A DNA stretch of 64,000 nt, taken from contig NZ_CP085081.1 in the NCBI RefSeq assembly GCF_023243115.1, positions 310,001-374,000 of the forward strand. The letters are read 5' to 3'. The position numbers and the translations under genes were made by a program. Source of the stretch: Sediminicoccus sp. KRV36 (GTDB lineage Bacteria > Pseudomonadota > Alphaproteobacteria > Acetobacterales > Acetobacteraceae). The notes beneath the pieces were generated by a model that searched no databases, was not told the DNA's origin, and worked only from the letters and a program-made list of their open reading frames with translations. Positions 15,332 to 24,826 of this stretch are shown piece after piece (position 1 is the first letter of the stretch; each line of letters opens with the position of its first letter).

Positions 15332-16039
15332 TCACGGCTCTTCGATCTCGGGCCGCTTGCCGCGCCGCTGCAGCCAAGCCACGCCGAACAGGTCGAAGAT
15401 GCTCACCGCCAGCCGGTCCAGCGTGCCGTAGTTGGAGGCACCCCGCAGCCGTGGCCGGTGGTTCACCGGCTCGCTCAGCACCGTGGCGCCGGCCCGCAGC
15501 GCCAGAGCGGGCAGAAAACGGTGCATGTGATCGAAATGCGGCATCTCGAGGAACAATGCGCGCGGGAAAAGCTTGAGGCCACAGCCGGTATCGGGCGTCG
15601 CATCGCGCAGCAGGGCAGAGCGGATGCCGTTCGCCAGCCGCGAGGAGCGTCGCTTGACCCAGGAATCCTGCCGGTTGACCCGATGCCCGGCCACCATCAC
15701 CACACCGCCTGCGGCCTCGGCGCGGGTCAAGAGGCGCGGGATGTCTGCCGGGTCGTTCTGCCCATCGCCATCCAGCGTCGCAATCCAGTGGCCCTGCGCT
15801 GCCCTTACCCCCGTGATGATCGCGGCCGACTGGCCGCAGCTCATTCGGTGCCGCAGCCGCCGGACCGCGGGCAGGCCGGCCAGCACGCCAGGCGTCCCAT
15901 CCGTCGAACCATCATCCACATAGATGATTTCATGCGGAATTTCGGCAAGCGCCGTCTCGATCTCAGCGACCAGGGGGGCGATGTTCGGGGCCTCGTTCCG
16001 CACGGGAATGACGACCGAAACCAGCGGTGCGGCGGACAT
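15332..16039 (-). CDS. Family 2 glycosyltransferase, polyprenol-phosphate sugar synthase type
   Basis: A 235-residue GT-A enzyme resembling dolichol-phosphate mannose synthase. Motifs are LVSVVIPVRNEAPNIAPLV, IIYVDDGSTDGTPGVL (nucleotide contact), WIATLDGDGQNDPADIPRLL (metal-binding DxD-like site) and a late block SNYGTLDRLAVSIFDLFGV. Unlike ArnC/GtrB there are no clear C-terminal transmembrane helices. It probably charges undecaprenyl phosphate with a hexose for use outside the inner membrane. It is upstream of, and co-oriented with, the TVP38-type gene, consistent with a lipid-carrier-related pair (inference). Confidence 0.88.
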   Translation of the reverse strand: MSAAPLVSVVIPVRNEAPNIAPLVAEIETALAEIPHEIIYVDDGSTDGTPGVLAGLPAVRRLRHRMSCGQSAAIITGVRAAQGHWIATLDGDGQNDPADIPRLLTRAEAAGGVVMVAGHRVNRQDSWVKRRSSRLANGIRSALLRDATPDTGCGLKLFPRALFLEMPHFDHMHRFLPALALRAGATVLSEPVNHRPRLRGASNYGTLDRLAVSIFDLFGVAWLQRRGKRPEIEEP

Positions 16040-16119
16040 TCAGGGGCGTTACCAGTGTGGGCCGGGCGCCACAAGCCCGGCTGATTGGCGATTCTTAAGG
16101 CGAGCGGTGGGCTACAACC

Positions 16120-17244
16120 ATGGGTTTAGGCTACTATGTCTTGGCCATGCCCTTCGACGCGCGCAGCTTTCCCGCCCTCTCGCCCGCCACCCCCCGCGGG
16201 GATCGCGCCAATCCGCGCGCGATCGCCCTCTGGCTGCTGGCCGTGGCCGGATTGATCTGGGTGATGGTGGCGCTCGGCGGGGCCACGCGCCTCACCGGTT
16301 CGGGCCTCTCCATCATGGAATGGGCCCCGTTGGCCGGCACCTTGCCACCCTTGAGCCAGGCGGAGTGGCAGCGGCTCTACGATCTCTATCGCACCATCCC
16401 GCAATACCAGCTGCAAAATGCCGGCTTTGGGCTGGAAGGGTTCCAGCGCATCTTCTGGCTGGAATGGGCGCATCGCTTCTGGGGGCGGCTGATCGGCCTT
16501 GCCTATCTCGTGCCGTTTCTCTGGTTCTGGGCGCGCGGGGCGATCCCGCGCGGCCTCATGCCCCGTCTGGCCCTGTTGTTCCTGCTGGGCGGCATGCAGG
16601 GCGCGATCGGCTGGTTCATGGTCGCCTCGGGCTTCGAGGCGGACCGCACCGCCGTCTCGCCCTACCGGCTGGTGCTGCATCTCTCGATGGCGTTTCTCCT
16701 GTTCAGCGTGATCCTCTGGACCGCGCTCGGCCTGTTGCGGCCGGTCGCGCCGGCGCCCTTGCCGATGCAGGATGCGCAGCAGAGCAAGCTCCGGCGACAG
16801 GTCGTGGCGGCCTTCTGGCTGGCGGCGCTGACCATGCTCGCGGGGGGCTTCGTGGCCGGCATTCGCGCGGGCTTTTCCTATAACAGCTTCCCGCTGATGG
16901 ATGGCCAGCTCATCCCCGCCGGCTATCTCGACCTGGACCCCGCCTGGCGCAACCTCACCGCCAATATCGCCGCCGTGCAATTCAACCATCGCCTGCTGGC
17001 AACCCTGACGCTGCTGGCGGCCCTCGGCGTGGCGCTGGCCGCACGCCGCCTGCCCGATGGCTTTGCGCGGCGTGCGGCCTGGACCATGGCGGCGGCGATT
17101 GGCGCGCAATACACGCTGGGCATCGTGACGCTTCTGCATGTGGTGCCGGTCTCGCTCGGCACGCTGCATCAGGCGCTCGCGGTTGGTGTCCTGGCCGCCG
17201 GCCTCTGCGCGTGGCACGCGCTGCGTAGCCCACCGCGGCCGTGA
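16120..17244 (+). CDS. ctaA: Heme A synthase, COX15/CtaA family
   Basis: A 374-residue membrane protein that oxidises heme O to heme A for aa3-type cytochrome oxidase. Eight hydrophobic helices are visible. Diagnostic blocks are VMVALGGATRLTGSGLSIME, FWLEWAHRFWGRLIGLAYLV (first-half histidines), QGAIGWFMVASGF, AGIRAGFSYNSFPLMDG and VQFNHRLLATLTLL, with the last histidine in GTLHQAL. The ATG at 16120 is used; an ATG at 16147 (PFDARSFPAL) is an alternative, and neither has a strong ribosome-binding site. Its stop overlaps a possible GTG start (17241) of the multi-PAS kinase gene. Confidence 0.93.
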   Translation: MGLGYYVLAMPFDARSFPALSPATPRGDRANPRAIALWLLAVAGLIWVMVALGGATRLTGSGLSIMEWAPLAGTLPPLSQAEWQRLYDLYRTIPQYQLQNAGFGLEGFQRIFWLEWAHRFWGRLIGLAYLVPFLWFWARGAIPRGLMPRLALLFLLGGMQGAIGWFMVASGFEADRTAVSPYRLVLHLSMAFLLFSVILWTALGLLRPVAPAPLPMQDAQQSKLRRQVVAAFWLAALTMLAGGFVAGIRAGFSYNSFPLMDGQLIPAGYLDLDPAWRNLTANIAAVQFNHRLLATLTLLAALGVALAARRLPDGFARRAAWTMAAAIGAQYTLGIVTLLHVVPVSLGTLHQALAVGVLAAGLCAWHALRSPPRP

Positions 17245-17246
17245 CG

Positions 17247-20200
17247 ATGGACGCGCCCACCGCGCCCCGGACCCATCTGCTCGCGGCCTTGCCGGTGGCG
17301 TTGATGGCTTTCTCGGAAGCGGATGCGCTGGTCTTCGTGAATGACGAGATGCGCGCGCTGCTGCGCGTGGATGCGGCTGCGCTGAAGGATGGCGCCGCAC
17401 TCCATGATGTCCTGCGGTTGCTGGCCTTCCGTGGCGCGCTTGGCCCCGGTGACCCCTCGGAGCGGCTGCGTGACATCCTGGAACTGGATTTCACCGCCCC
17501 GCATCGCCGCCTGCTGCGCGATGTCGAGGGGCGAGGCCTCGAGTTCCGCCTGATCCCCCTGTCGGAAGGCGGGCATCTCCTGACGCTGAGCGATGTGAGC
17601 GAATTCCTCCAGGGGCGGGAAATGGCCGAGCGCGAGGTGCATGCGCTGGGCGCCGTCCTCGCGCGGCTGAACAATGGTGTCGCGCAATATGACGCCGAGC
17701 GGCGGCTGGCGCGCAGCAACCCGGCCTATGCTAGGCTACTCGGCCTGCCGCCCCATGCGCTGCAACCCGGCATGCCGGTCTCCGAGATCATCGCCCGCCA
17801 GCGCGAGGCTGGCGAATTCGATGCCACCCACGCCGCCGCCGTGACGACCGACCTGACCACGCGCTCCGTCGCGCAGCCCTGGCGGCATGAGCGCACCAGG
17901 CCGGATGGCCAGACCCTGCGCTTCGAAAACCAGCCCATGCCCGATGGCGGCTGGCTGGCCGAGATCATGGACATCACGGAGACCCATCGCGCCGAGCAGG
18001 ATGTTCGCCGCCGCGTCGCCCTGCAGGATGCGGTGATGGAAGCGTTGCCCGTGGGTGTGGCCGTCTATGGGCCGGACCGCGTGCTGCGGCAGGTGAACCC
18101 CGCCTATAACCGCATCATGGCGCATAGCCCGGTCCAGCTCGGTGAAAACCTGCGGGATATCCTGACGCGCCGCGCCATCGCCGGGGAATTCGGCCCCTGT
18201 GATACGGAGGTGGAGGTCACGCGCCGGCTGGCGAATGTCAACACGGCGCATGGCTTCGAGCGGCGCAGCGCCGATGGCGTGGCGACCAGCCATCGCAGCG
18301 TGCCCTTGCCCGATGGCGGCCATGCGATGGTTGTCGCCGATGTCACGGCCCTCCATGCCGCGCAGGCCGAAGCGCGGGACCGGGCGGAAGTGCTCAACCA
18401 CATGCTTGAGAGCACCCGGCATGGCATGGCGATGTTCGATGCGGCCGGCGATGTGGTGGCGGCGAACCGCCTGGCCGCGCATTTCTGCGGATTGCCGCCG
18501 GACGCCTTCGCCCGCGGCGTGAACATCCGCGAGCTGCGCGCCATGCAGGTGGAACTCGGCGTGCATGGTGACCGCCTGAGCACCAGCCGCTTCCTCGCCG
18601 AGCGGGCCAATGAGCCGCTGCGGGGGCCGGACCGTTACCGGCGCACCAATCCCGACGGCACGGTGATCGAGATCATCACGGACAAGCTGCCGGAGGGCGG
18701 CTATGTGCGCTCCTTCACCGATGTCACCGCCCAGGTGCAGGCGGAAGCCGAAGCGATGAGCCGGGCCGAATCCCTGCAGGCCGTGCTGGATCACATGCGC
18801 CACGGGATCATCCTCTACGATGGCGATGGCTATGTCCGCACCGGCAACGCGCTCGGCGCGCGGCTGGCGGGCCTGGCACCCGAGCAGCTGAAGCCCGGGG
18901 CGCATTTCGACGAGCTGCGCGACCTCCAAGGTGCGCAGGGCGAACATGGAGAGGGTGAGGCAGCCGCGCGCTGGATCAAGAATCGCGCCCCCGAACCCTG
19001 GAAAGGGGAGAGCAGCTACACCCGCAAACGCCCCGACGGCACCATCATCGAGGTCCGCACCGATCTCATCCCGGGCGGCGGATGCGTGCGTTCCTTCACC
19101 GACATCACGGCGCTGACGGAAGCGCAGGCGGCCGCAACCTCTCGCGCGGCCGTGGTCCAGGCGATGCTGGACAATATGCGGCACGGCATTGCCCTGTTCG
19201 ATGCGCAGCATCGCCTGCTGACGGCCAACCCCCTCTGCGCCACGCTGATGGGCCTGGAGGGCTGGCTGCGGCCCGGCGTCACCTACCTGGAGACGGTGAC
19301 CGAACAGCATGCCCGCGGCGAATTCGGCCCGGGCATGACCGGTCTGGAATGGTTGCAGGGGCTGCGCACGCGGGACATGCTTGAAGCGCGGACGTTGCGC
19401 CGCCGGCGCCCGAATGGGCAGGAGCTGGAAGTCGCGGCCAACCCGGTTCCCGGCGGCGGCTTCGTGCTCACCCTGACCGACATCACCGCCCGCGTGGTGG
19501 CGGAGCGCGAGGTGGAGCGCCGTGCGGAGGTGCTCGGCGCCACGGTCAATGCCGCGCGCCAGGGCATCATGCTGTTCGACGCCGAGGGCCGCGCCGTGGC
19601 GGCGAATGACATCGCGGGCCAGCTTGCTGCCAGGGCTGGCTCCGCCAGCCTGATCGGCCTCACCCACGCCGATATCGTCGCGGGCCAGCATCGCTTCGAG
19701 GGTGCCAGCGAAGCCGAGGTCGAGGCCGTGCGGGCGCGGATCCTCGCGGTGGACCGGCGCCTGTCGCATCGCTACCAGCGCCATCGGGGCGATGGCCTGG
19801 TGCTCGACATCAGTTCCGACCCGATGCCCGAGGGCGGCTACATCGTCTGCATCTCCGATGTGACCGAACTCGTCCAGGCGCGTGAGCAGGCCCAGGCCCA
19901 GGCGGCCGCGCTCTCGGCAACGCTCGATGCCTCGCGCCACGGGATCACGCTCTACGGGCCGGATCACCGCGTCATCGCCACCAACCGCATCAGCATGGCC
20001 ATCGCCGGCTACTCCTCGCCGGAGGAAATGCTGGGCCAGACCTATGAGCAGGTGATGCGGCGCCAGACGCCGCTGGAGCAGCTCCATGAGGCCAGCGCCG
20101 AGGAGGCCTTCGTGAGGGAGGCCCTGGCGCTCGACCGCAGCAAGTCCATCCGGTACCAGCGCCGGCGAACATCGGGCGAAGTGTTCGACGTCGCTTCCGA

Positions 20201-22136
20201 CCCGACGCCCGAGGGCGGCTTCGTCGTCTCCATTTCGGACGTCACACCCCTGGTGGATGCGCAGGAGGAGGCGCAGCGCCGGGCCGGCATCCTGCAGGTC
20301 ATGCTGGAGAACAGCCGGCAGGGCATCGTGCTGTACGACTCGCGCCATCGCCTGGTCGCCGCCAATGCGCTGGGCGGCGAGATGATGGGCGTGCCGGACC
20401 TGCTGGCGAAGCCGGGCACCACCCAGGCGGAAATCCTGGCAGCGCAGCGTGCGCGCGGTCTCTACGCGGGCGAGGATGGCGGCGCGGCGCAGGAGGCGTT
20501 CTTCCTGGCGCTCGACCGCACCAAGCCGCACCGCATGCAGCGCTCGCTGCCGGATGGCCGGCGTTTCGACGTGGCCTCGGACCCGACGCCCGATGGGGGC
20601 TTCGTCATCTCCGTCTCCGATATCACGCCGCTGGTGCGGGCGGAGGCCGCGGCCGAAAGTCGCGCTGGCCTGCTGCGCACCATGCTGGAGAACAACAGCT
20701 CCGGCGTGCTGCTCTACGACCATGAGCGCCGGCTGCGCGCCTTCAACAGCCTGGCCGTCACGCTGATGGACATGCCGCAACTGCCCGAATGCGTCGGCGT
20801 GACGCTGGAGGAGTTGCTCGCGATCCAGGTGAAGACCGGCAATCTCGGGCCTGGTGAGGCCGGCGAGCGTGAGCGGAGGAGCCTCATCGAGCTGGACCGC
20901 AGCAAGCCCTTTCGCGCGCAGCGTGTGGCGCAGGATGGCCGCGTGCTGAACTTCGCCTCCGACCCCACGCCGGATGGCGGCTTCGTCGTCTCTCTCACGG
21001 ATGTGACGCCGCTGGCCCGGGCCGAGGCTGAGGCCAAGCGCCGGGCCGAGATCCTGGGCGTGATGCTGGGCAATATCCGGCATGGCATCGTGCTGTTCGA
21101 CAAGGAGGCCCGCCTGGTGGCCTCCAACGCCAAGCTGCGCGAGATGCTGGGGCTGCCGGATGACGCGCTGGCGCCCGGCGCCCACATGCATGACATGGTG
21201 GATGCCCTGCTGGCCCATGGTGAATACGGCGAGGGCGAGGCCGGGCTGCGTGTGGCCGAAGCGATCAAGACGCGGCCGCGCTTCGCGCCCATCCGCTCGC
21301 TCCGGCCGCGCCCGGATGGCAGCATCCTGGAGGTCGTCTCGGACCCGACGCCCGATGGTGGCTGGGTGGTCACCTACACCGATGTCACCGAGGACCGGCA
21401 GGTTCGCACCGAGCTGGAGGCAGCCCGCGAGGCGGCCGAAGCCGCCAGCCGCGCGAAGTCGCGCTTCCTGGCCACCATGAGCCATGAATTGCGCACGCCG
21501 CTCAACGCCGTGATCGGCTTTTCAGAGGTGCTGCGCGGCGGCGCCACGCAGGAATTGACGATGGAATTCGCCACCGCCATCCAGGAGGCCGGCCGGCATC
21601 TCCTCTCGTTGATTGACGATATCCTCGACATCACCCGCGCCGAAACGAGCAACCTGCCGATCGCGCTGGAGGAAGTCGCCGTCGCACCCTTGATCGAAGG
21701 GGCGGCGCGCATGATCGGCCCGGCGGTCTCGGACGGAAAGCTGAACCTCACGCTGGACATCGCCCAGGATCTGCCCCGGCTGCGCGGTGATGCGCGCCGG
21801 TTGCGCCAGGTGCTGCTCAACCTGCTCAGCAACGCGACCAAATTCACCGAGGCCGGCGGGACGATCACCCTGCGTGCGCTGTGCACGGCCGAGGGCCTTG
21901 TGATCGAGGTGCAGGATACCGGCATCGGCATCGAGGCCAAGGATATGGAGCGGGTCTTCGAGCCTTTCACCCAGCTCGACAGCGCGCTCTCCCGCCGCTT
22001 CCCTGGCTCCGGCCTGGGTTTGCATCTATGCCGCACCCTGGCCCAGGCACAGGGCGGCACCTTGGGCCTGGACAGCACGCCCGGCATCGGCACCATCGCG
22101 CGCATCACCTTCCCGACTTCCAGCCTGATCTTCTGA
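17247..22136 (+). CDS. Soluble histidine kinase with eleven tandem PAS-like domains
   Basis: A 1629-residue protein without signal peptide or membrane helix. About residues 1-1390 are eleven PAS-like units of roughly 127 residues each. Many begin (R/Q)(H/Q)GI-x-LYD or -LFD, recurring every ~381 bases from about 18415 to 21077, and they end in DGGFVVSxxDVTPL-type strands followed by a coiled linker rich in E, A and R. The kinase follows: RFLATMSHELRTPLNAVIGF with the phospho-acceptor histidine at about residue 1413, then LNLLSNATKFTEAGG, VQDTGIGIEAKDMERVFEPF and FPGSGLGLHLCRTLAQAQGG. There is no receiver domain and no adjacent response-regulator gene. Start ATG 17247; GTG 17241, overlapping the heme A synthase stop, is possible. 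Confidence 0.9.
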   Translation: MDAPTAPRTHLLAALPVALMAFSEADALVFVNDEMRALLRVDAAALKDGAALHDVLRLLAFRGALGPGDPSERLRDILELDFTAPHRRLLRDVEGRGLEFRLIPLSEGGHLLTLSDVSEFLQGREMAEREVHALGAVLARLNNGVAQYDAERRLARSNPAYARLLGLPPHALQPGMPVSEIIARQREAGEFDATHAAAVTTDLTTRSVAQPWRHERTRPDGQTLRFENQPMPDGGWLAEIMDITETHRAEQDVRRRVALQDAVMEALPVGVAVYGPDRVLRQVNPAYNRIMAHSPVQLGENLRDILTRRAIAGEFGPCDTEVEVTRRLANVNTAHGFERRSADGVATSHRSVPLPDGGHAMVVADVTALHAAQAEARDRAEVLNHMLESTRHGMAMFDAAGDVVAANRLAAHFCGLPPDAFARGVNIRELRAMQVELGVHGDRLSTSRFLAERANEPLRGPDRYRRTNPDGTVIEIITDKLPEGGYVRSFTDVTAQVQAEAEAMSRAESLQAVLDHMRHGIILYDGDGYVRTGNALGARLAGLAPEQLKPGAHFDELRDLQGAQGEHGEGEAAARWIKNRAPEPWKGESSYTRKRPDGTIIEVRTDLIPGGGCVRSFTDITALTEAQAAATSRAAVVQAMLDNMRHGIALFDAQHRLLTANPLCATLMGLEGWLRPGVTYLETVTEQHARGEFGPGMTGLEWLQGLRTRDMLEARTLRRRRPNGQELEVAANPVPGGGFVLTLTDITARVVAEREVERRAEVLGATVNAARQGIMLFDAEGRAVAANDIAGQLAARAGSASLIGLTHADIVAGQHRFEGASEAEVEAVRARILAVDRRLSHRYQRHRGDGLVLDISSDPMPEGGYIVCISDVTELVQAREQAQAQAAALSATLDASRHGITLYGPDHRVIATNRISMAIAGYSSPEEMLGQTYEQVMRRQTPLEQLHEASAEEAFVREALALDRSKSIRYQRRRTSGEVFDVASDPTPEGGFVVSISDVTPLVDAQEEAQRRAGILQVMLENSRQGIVLYDSRHRLVAANALGGEMMGVPDLLAKPGTTQAEILAAQRARGLYAGEDGGAAQEAFFLALDRTKPHRMQRSLPDGRRFDVASDPTPDGGFVISVSDITPLVRAEAAAESRAGLLRTMLENNSSGVLLYDHERRLRAFNSLAVTLMDMPQLPECVGVTLEELLAIQVKTGNLGPGEAGERERRSLIELDRSKPFRAQRVAQDGRVLNFASDPTPDGGFVVSLTDVTPLARAEAEAKRRAEILGVMLGNIRHGIVLFDKEARLVASNAKLREMLGLPDDALAPGAHMHDMVDALLAHGEYGEGEAGLRVAEAIKTRPRFAPIRSLRPRPDGSILEVVSDPTPDGGWVVTYTDVTEDRQVRTELEAAREAAEAASRAKSRFLATMSHELRTPLNAVIGFSEVLRGGATQELTMEFATAIQEAGRHLLSLIDDILDITRAETSNLPIALEEVAVAPLIEGAARMIGPAVSDGKLNLTLDIAQDLPRLRGDARRLRQVLLNLLSNATKFTEAGGTITLRALCTAEGLVIEVQDTGIGIEAKDMERVFEPFTQLDSALSRRFPGSGLGLHLCRTLAQAQGGTLGLDSTPGIGTIARITFPTSSLIF

Positions 22137-22147
22137 ACGGAACTCGC

Positions 22148-23623
22148 ATGCCCCTCGACACACCCCTCGACTTCGCCGCGCGCGAGACGCCGCTGGCCGT
22201 CACCGACCGGCTTTTCTACACCGAGCTCGATCCGGCCGCCGCCGAGCGCCGCCTGCACGAAGCCACGGCGGGCGCCGAGGATGGCGAGCTGTTTTTCGAA
22301 TACCGCGAGAGCGAGGCGATCAGCCTGGAAGATGGCCGCATCCGCTCGGCCAGCTACGACACGCAGCGCGGCTTCGGCCTGCGCGCCATCCAGGGCGAGG
22401 CGGCGGGCTACGCCCATGCGGGGGAGATCAGCGACGCGGCACTGGCGCGTGCCGCGGCGACCGTCGGCGCCGTGCGGCAGGGCCGCAGCGGGACGCTCGA
22501 TGTCGGCCCGCGGGCGACCAACGCGCAACTCTATGAAGCCACCAATCCGCTGATGGGCGATGGCGCTGAACTCAGCTTCGCCGGCAAGACCGACCTGCTG
22601 ATGGAGATTGACGCCCATGCCCGCGCGCTGGACCCGCGCGTCACGCAGGTCATGGCCTCGCTGCATGGCGAGTGGCAGGCGGTGCAGATCCTTCGCCCCG
22701 ATGGCCTGCGCGTGGCCGATCTGCGGCCGCTGGTGCGGTTGAACATCTCCGTCGTCGTCGAGGAAAATGGCCGGCGGGAGACGGGCAGTTTCGGGGCGGG
22801 CGGGCGCTTCGCCTATTCGCGCGTGATCGGTGAGGGCGGTTGGCAGCGGGGCGTGGCCGAGGCGTTGCGCCAGGCCCTGGTCAATCTGCAAAGCATCCCC
22901 GCCCCCGCCGGCGAGACCGAGGTGGTGCTCGGCCCCGGCTGGCCCGGCATCCTGCTGCATGAGGCGATCGGCCATGGGCTTGAGGGCGATTTCAACCGCA
23001 AGAAGACCTCCGCCTTCGCCGGATTGCTCGGCACGCGCATCGCGGCACCCGGTGTCACCGTGGTGGATGACGGCACCATCGCCGACCGCCGCGGCTCGCT
23101 CACCGTGGATGATGAGGGCACGCCCTCCGGCCGCACCGTGATGATCGAGGATGGCTATCTGCGTGGCTTCATCCAGGACCGGCAGAATGCCCGCCTGATG
23201 GGCGTGGCCCCCACGGGCAACGGCCGGCGCCAGAGCTACGCCCACAGCCCCATGCCACGTATGACCAACACCATCATGCTGGGTGGCGCCCATAGCCCGG
23301 CCGAGATCATCGCGAGCGTGAAGCGCGGCATCTATGCGGTGAATTTCGGTGGCGGCCAGGTGGATATCACCTCGGGCAAGTTCGTCTTCTCGATGAGCGA
23401 GGCCTACATCATCGAGAATGGCCGCATCGGCGCGCCGGTGAAGGGCGCCACCCTCATCGGCAACGGGCCCGATGCGCTGACCAAGGTCAGCATGATCGGC
23501 CATGACAGCGCGATGGATCCGGGCATCGGCACTTGCGGCAAGAACGGCCAAGGGGTGCCCGTGGGTGTGGGGCAGCCCACGCTGAAGATGACGGGCCTGA
23601 CGGTGGGCGGCACAGCCATCTGA
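22148..23623 (+). CDS. tldD: Metalloprotease TldD
   Basis: A 491-residue subunit of the TldD/TldE (PmbA) zinc protease that trims unfolded peptides in the cytoplasm. The zinc motif HEAIGHGLEGDFN (HExxxH) lies near residue 275. The family ends with MIGHDSAMDPGIGTCGKNGQ and QPTLKMTGLTVGGT. EYRESEAISLEDGRIRSASY near the start matches the TldD N-domain. The ATG at 22148 has GGAA seven bases upstream. It lies 11 bases after the kinase gene, so it may be co-transcribed with it. The PmbA partner is not in this window. Confidence 0.95.
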   Translation: MPLDTPLDFAARETPLAVTDRLFYTELDPAAAERRLHEATAGAEDGELFFEYRESEAISLEDGRIRSASYDTQRGFGLRAIQGEAAGYAHAGEISDAALARAAATVGAVRQGRSGTLDVGPRATNAQLYEATNPLMGDGAELSFAGKTDLLMEIDAHARALDPRVTQVMASLHGEWQAVQILRPDGLRVADLRPLVRLNISVVVEENGRRETGSFGAGGRFAYSRVIGEGGWQRGVAEALRQALVNLQSIPAPAGETEVVLGPGWPGILLHEAIGHGLEGDFNRKKTSAFAGLLGTRIAAPGVTVVDDGTIADRRGSLTVDDEGTPSGRTVMIEDGYLRGFIQDRQNARLMGVAPTGNGRRQSYAHSPMPRMTNTIMLGGAHSPAEIIASVKRGIYAVNFGGGQVDITSGKFVFSMSEAYIIENGRIGAPVKGATLIGNGPDALTKVSMIGHDSAMDPGIGTCGKNGQGVPVGVGQPTLKMTGLTVGGTAI

Positions 23624-23627
23624 GCGC

Positions 23628-23659
23628 GGCGCGGGGGGCTCAGCCCTCTCGCCCGCGCC
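23628..23659 (+). terminator. Hairpin after tldD
   Basis: GGCGCGGG (23628-23635) pairs exactly with CCCGCGCC (23652-23659), starting five bases after the tldD stop. The interior GGGCTCAGCCC can form a second stem. No T-run follows, as is common in high-GC genomes. Confidence 0.5.
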
Positions 23660-23836
23660 GGCCGGGAAGGCTGGTTCGCCGGATCGGTATTCAGTCGTCA
23701 AACCAACCTCCTATAGGGTCGCCGGAGGCCGCGGCGCCGGCATGGCGTCGCCGCGCGCAGCTTGATCCCGGCAAATGATTTCGTTTGCCCGGCCGATGCT
23801 CTAGACTCGCGCCAGCGACGAGAAGGCAACGCCCCC

Positions 23837-24811
23837 ATGAGTTTCGCTTCCACCACCGATCTCACCGAGAAACACGTCTCCTTCGACGAGCTCGGCGGCG
23901 GGCTCTACGCCTATACGGCCGAGGGTGATCCCAATTCCGGGGTGATCATCGGCCCCGACGGCGTCGTCGTCGTGGACGCCCAGGCGACGCCGATCATGGC
24001 GGCCGATGTGCAGGCGCGCATCGCTTCCGTCACGCCGCTGCCGGTCCGGCAGGTGGTGCTGTCGCATTATCACGCGGTGCGCGTGCTGGGCGCCTCGGGC
24101 TATCCGGCGCATTCCATCATCTGTTCGGACGCCACGCGCAACCTGATCGTGGAGCGTGGCGCCCAGGATATGGACAGTGAGATCGGCCGCTTTCCGCGCC
24201 TGTTTCGCGGCCGGGAGAGCATTCCCGGCCTGACCTGGCCGACCGAGACCTTCCATCGCAGCATGACCCTCTGGCTGGGGGAGCGGGAAGCCCAGATCAT
24301 CCATATCGGCCGCAGTCATACGGCGGGCGATACGGTGGTCTGGATGCCGAAGGAGAAGGTCCTCTTTGCCGGCGATACGGTGGAGTTTGGCGCGACACCC
24401 TATTGCGGCGATGCGCATTTCGCCGACTGGCCCGCCACCATCGCCGCCATCCGCGCCCTGGGGGCCGAGAAGCTGGTGCCAGGCCGTGGCGCGGCGCTGA
24501 TGACCAAGGCCGATGTGGCGCAGGCCCTGCATGATACCGAAAGCTTCACGGGCGATCTTTTCAGCCTCGCGCAGGAAGCGGTGGCGAAGGGCTGGAACCT
24601 GACGCAGCTCTACGCCGAGGCGATGGGCGCCATGCGGCCGAAATACGGGCATTGGGTGATCTTCGAGCACTGCATGCCCTTCAATGTCAGCCGCGCCTTT
24701 GATGAAGCCGGCGGCATCGCCCATCCGCGCATCTGGACGGCGGAGCGCGATGTCGAGATGTGGCGCGCGGTCGAGGGTTCCTCGCCGATGAAGCCGGCCG
24801 AAGTGAACTGA
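23837..24811 (+). CDS. MBL-fold hydrolase-like protein with altered metal motif
   Basis: A 324-residue metallo-beta-lactamase-fold protein. The strand preceding the active site ends VVLSHYHAVRVLGAS: the usual H-x-H-x-D-H reads H-Y-H-A-V-R, so the aspartate and third histidine of metal site 2 are missing. Other ligand positions look intact (GRSHTAGDTV, LFAGDTVEF, WVIFEHCMPF). It may bind one metal or act differently from classical family members. The ATG at 23837 precedes the conserved start SFASTTDLTEKHVSFDELGG. It leads an operon with an FAD monooxygenase 15 bases downstream, a DUF2783 gene and an M20 amidohydrolase, suggesting a catabolic role. Confidence 0.85.
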   Translation: MSFASTTDLTEKHVSFDELGGGLYAYTAEGDPNSGVIIGPDGVVVVDAQATPIMAADVQARIASVTPLPVRQVVLSHYHAVRVLGASGYPAHSIICSDATRNLIVERGAQDMDSEIGRFPRLFRGRESIPGLTWPTETFHRSMTLWLGEREAQIIHIGRSHTAGDTVVWMPKEKVLFAGDTVEFGATPYCGDAHFADWPATIAAIRALGAEKLVPGRGAALMTKADVAQALHDTESFTGDLFSLAQEAVAKGWNLTQLYAEAMGAMRPKYGHWVIFEHCMPFNVSRAFDEAGGIAHPRIWTAERDVEMWRAVEGSSPMKPAEVN

Positions 24812-24826
24812 GTTGGAGGCACTGAC

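Noticed and set aside
17736..21485. A 1249-codon open frame on the minus strand
   Set aside because: It lies wholly antisense to the multi-PAS kinase. High GC in third positions keeps the opposite frame open, and its sequence is histidine/arginine/glutamine-rich with no domain motifs.
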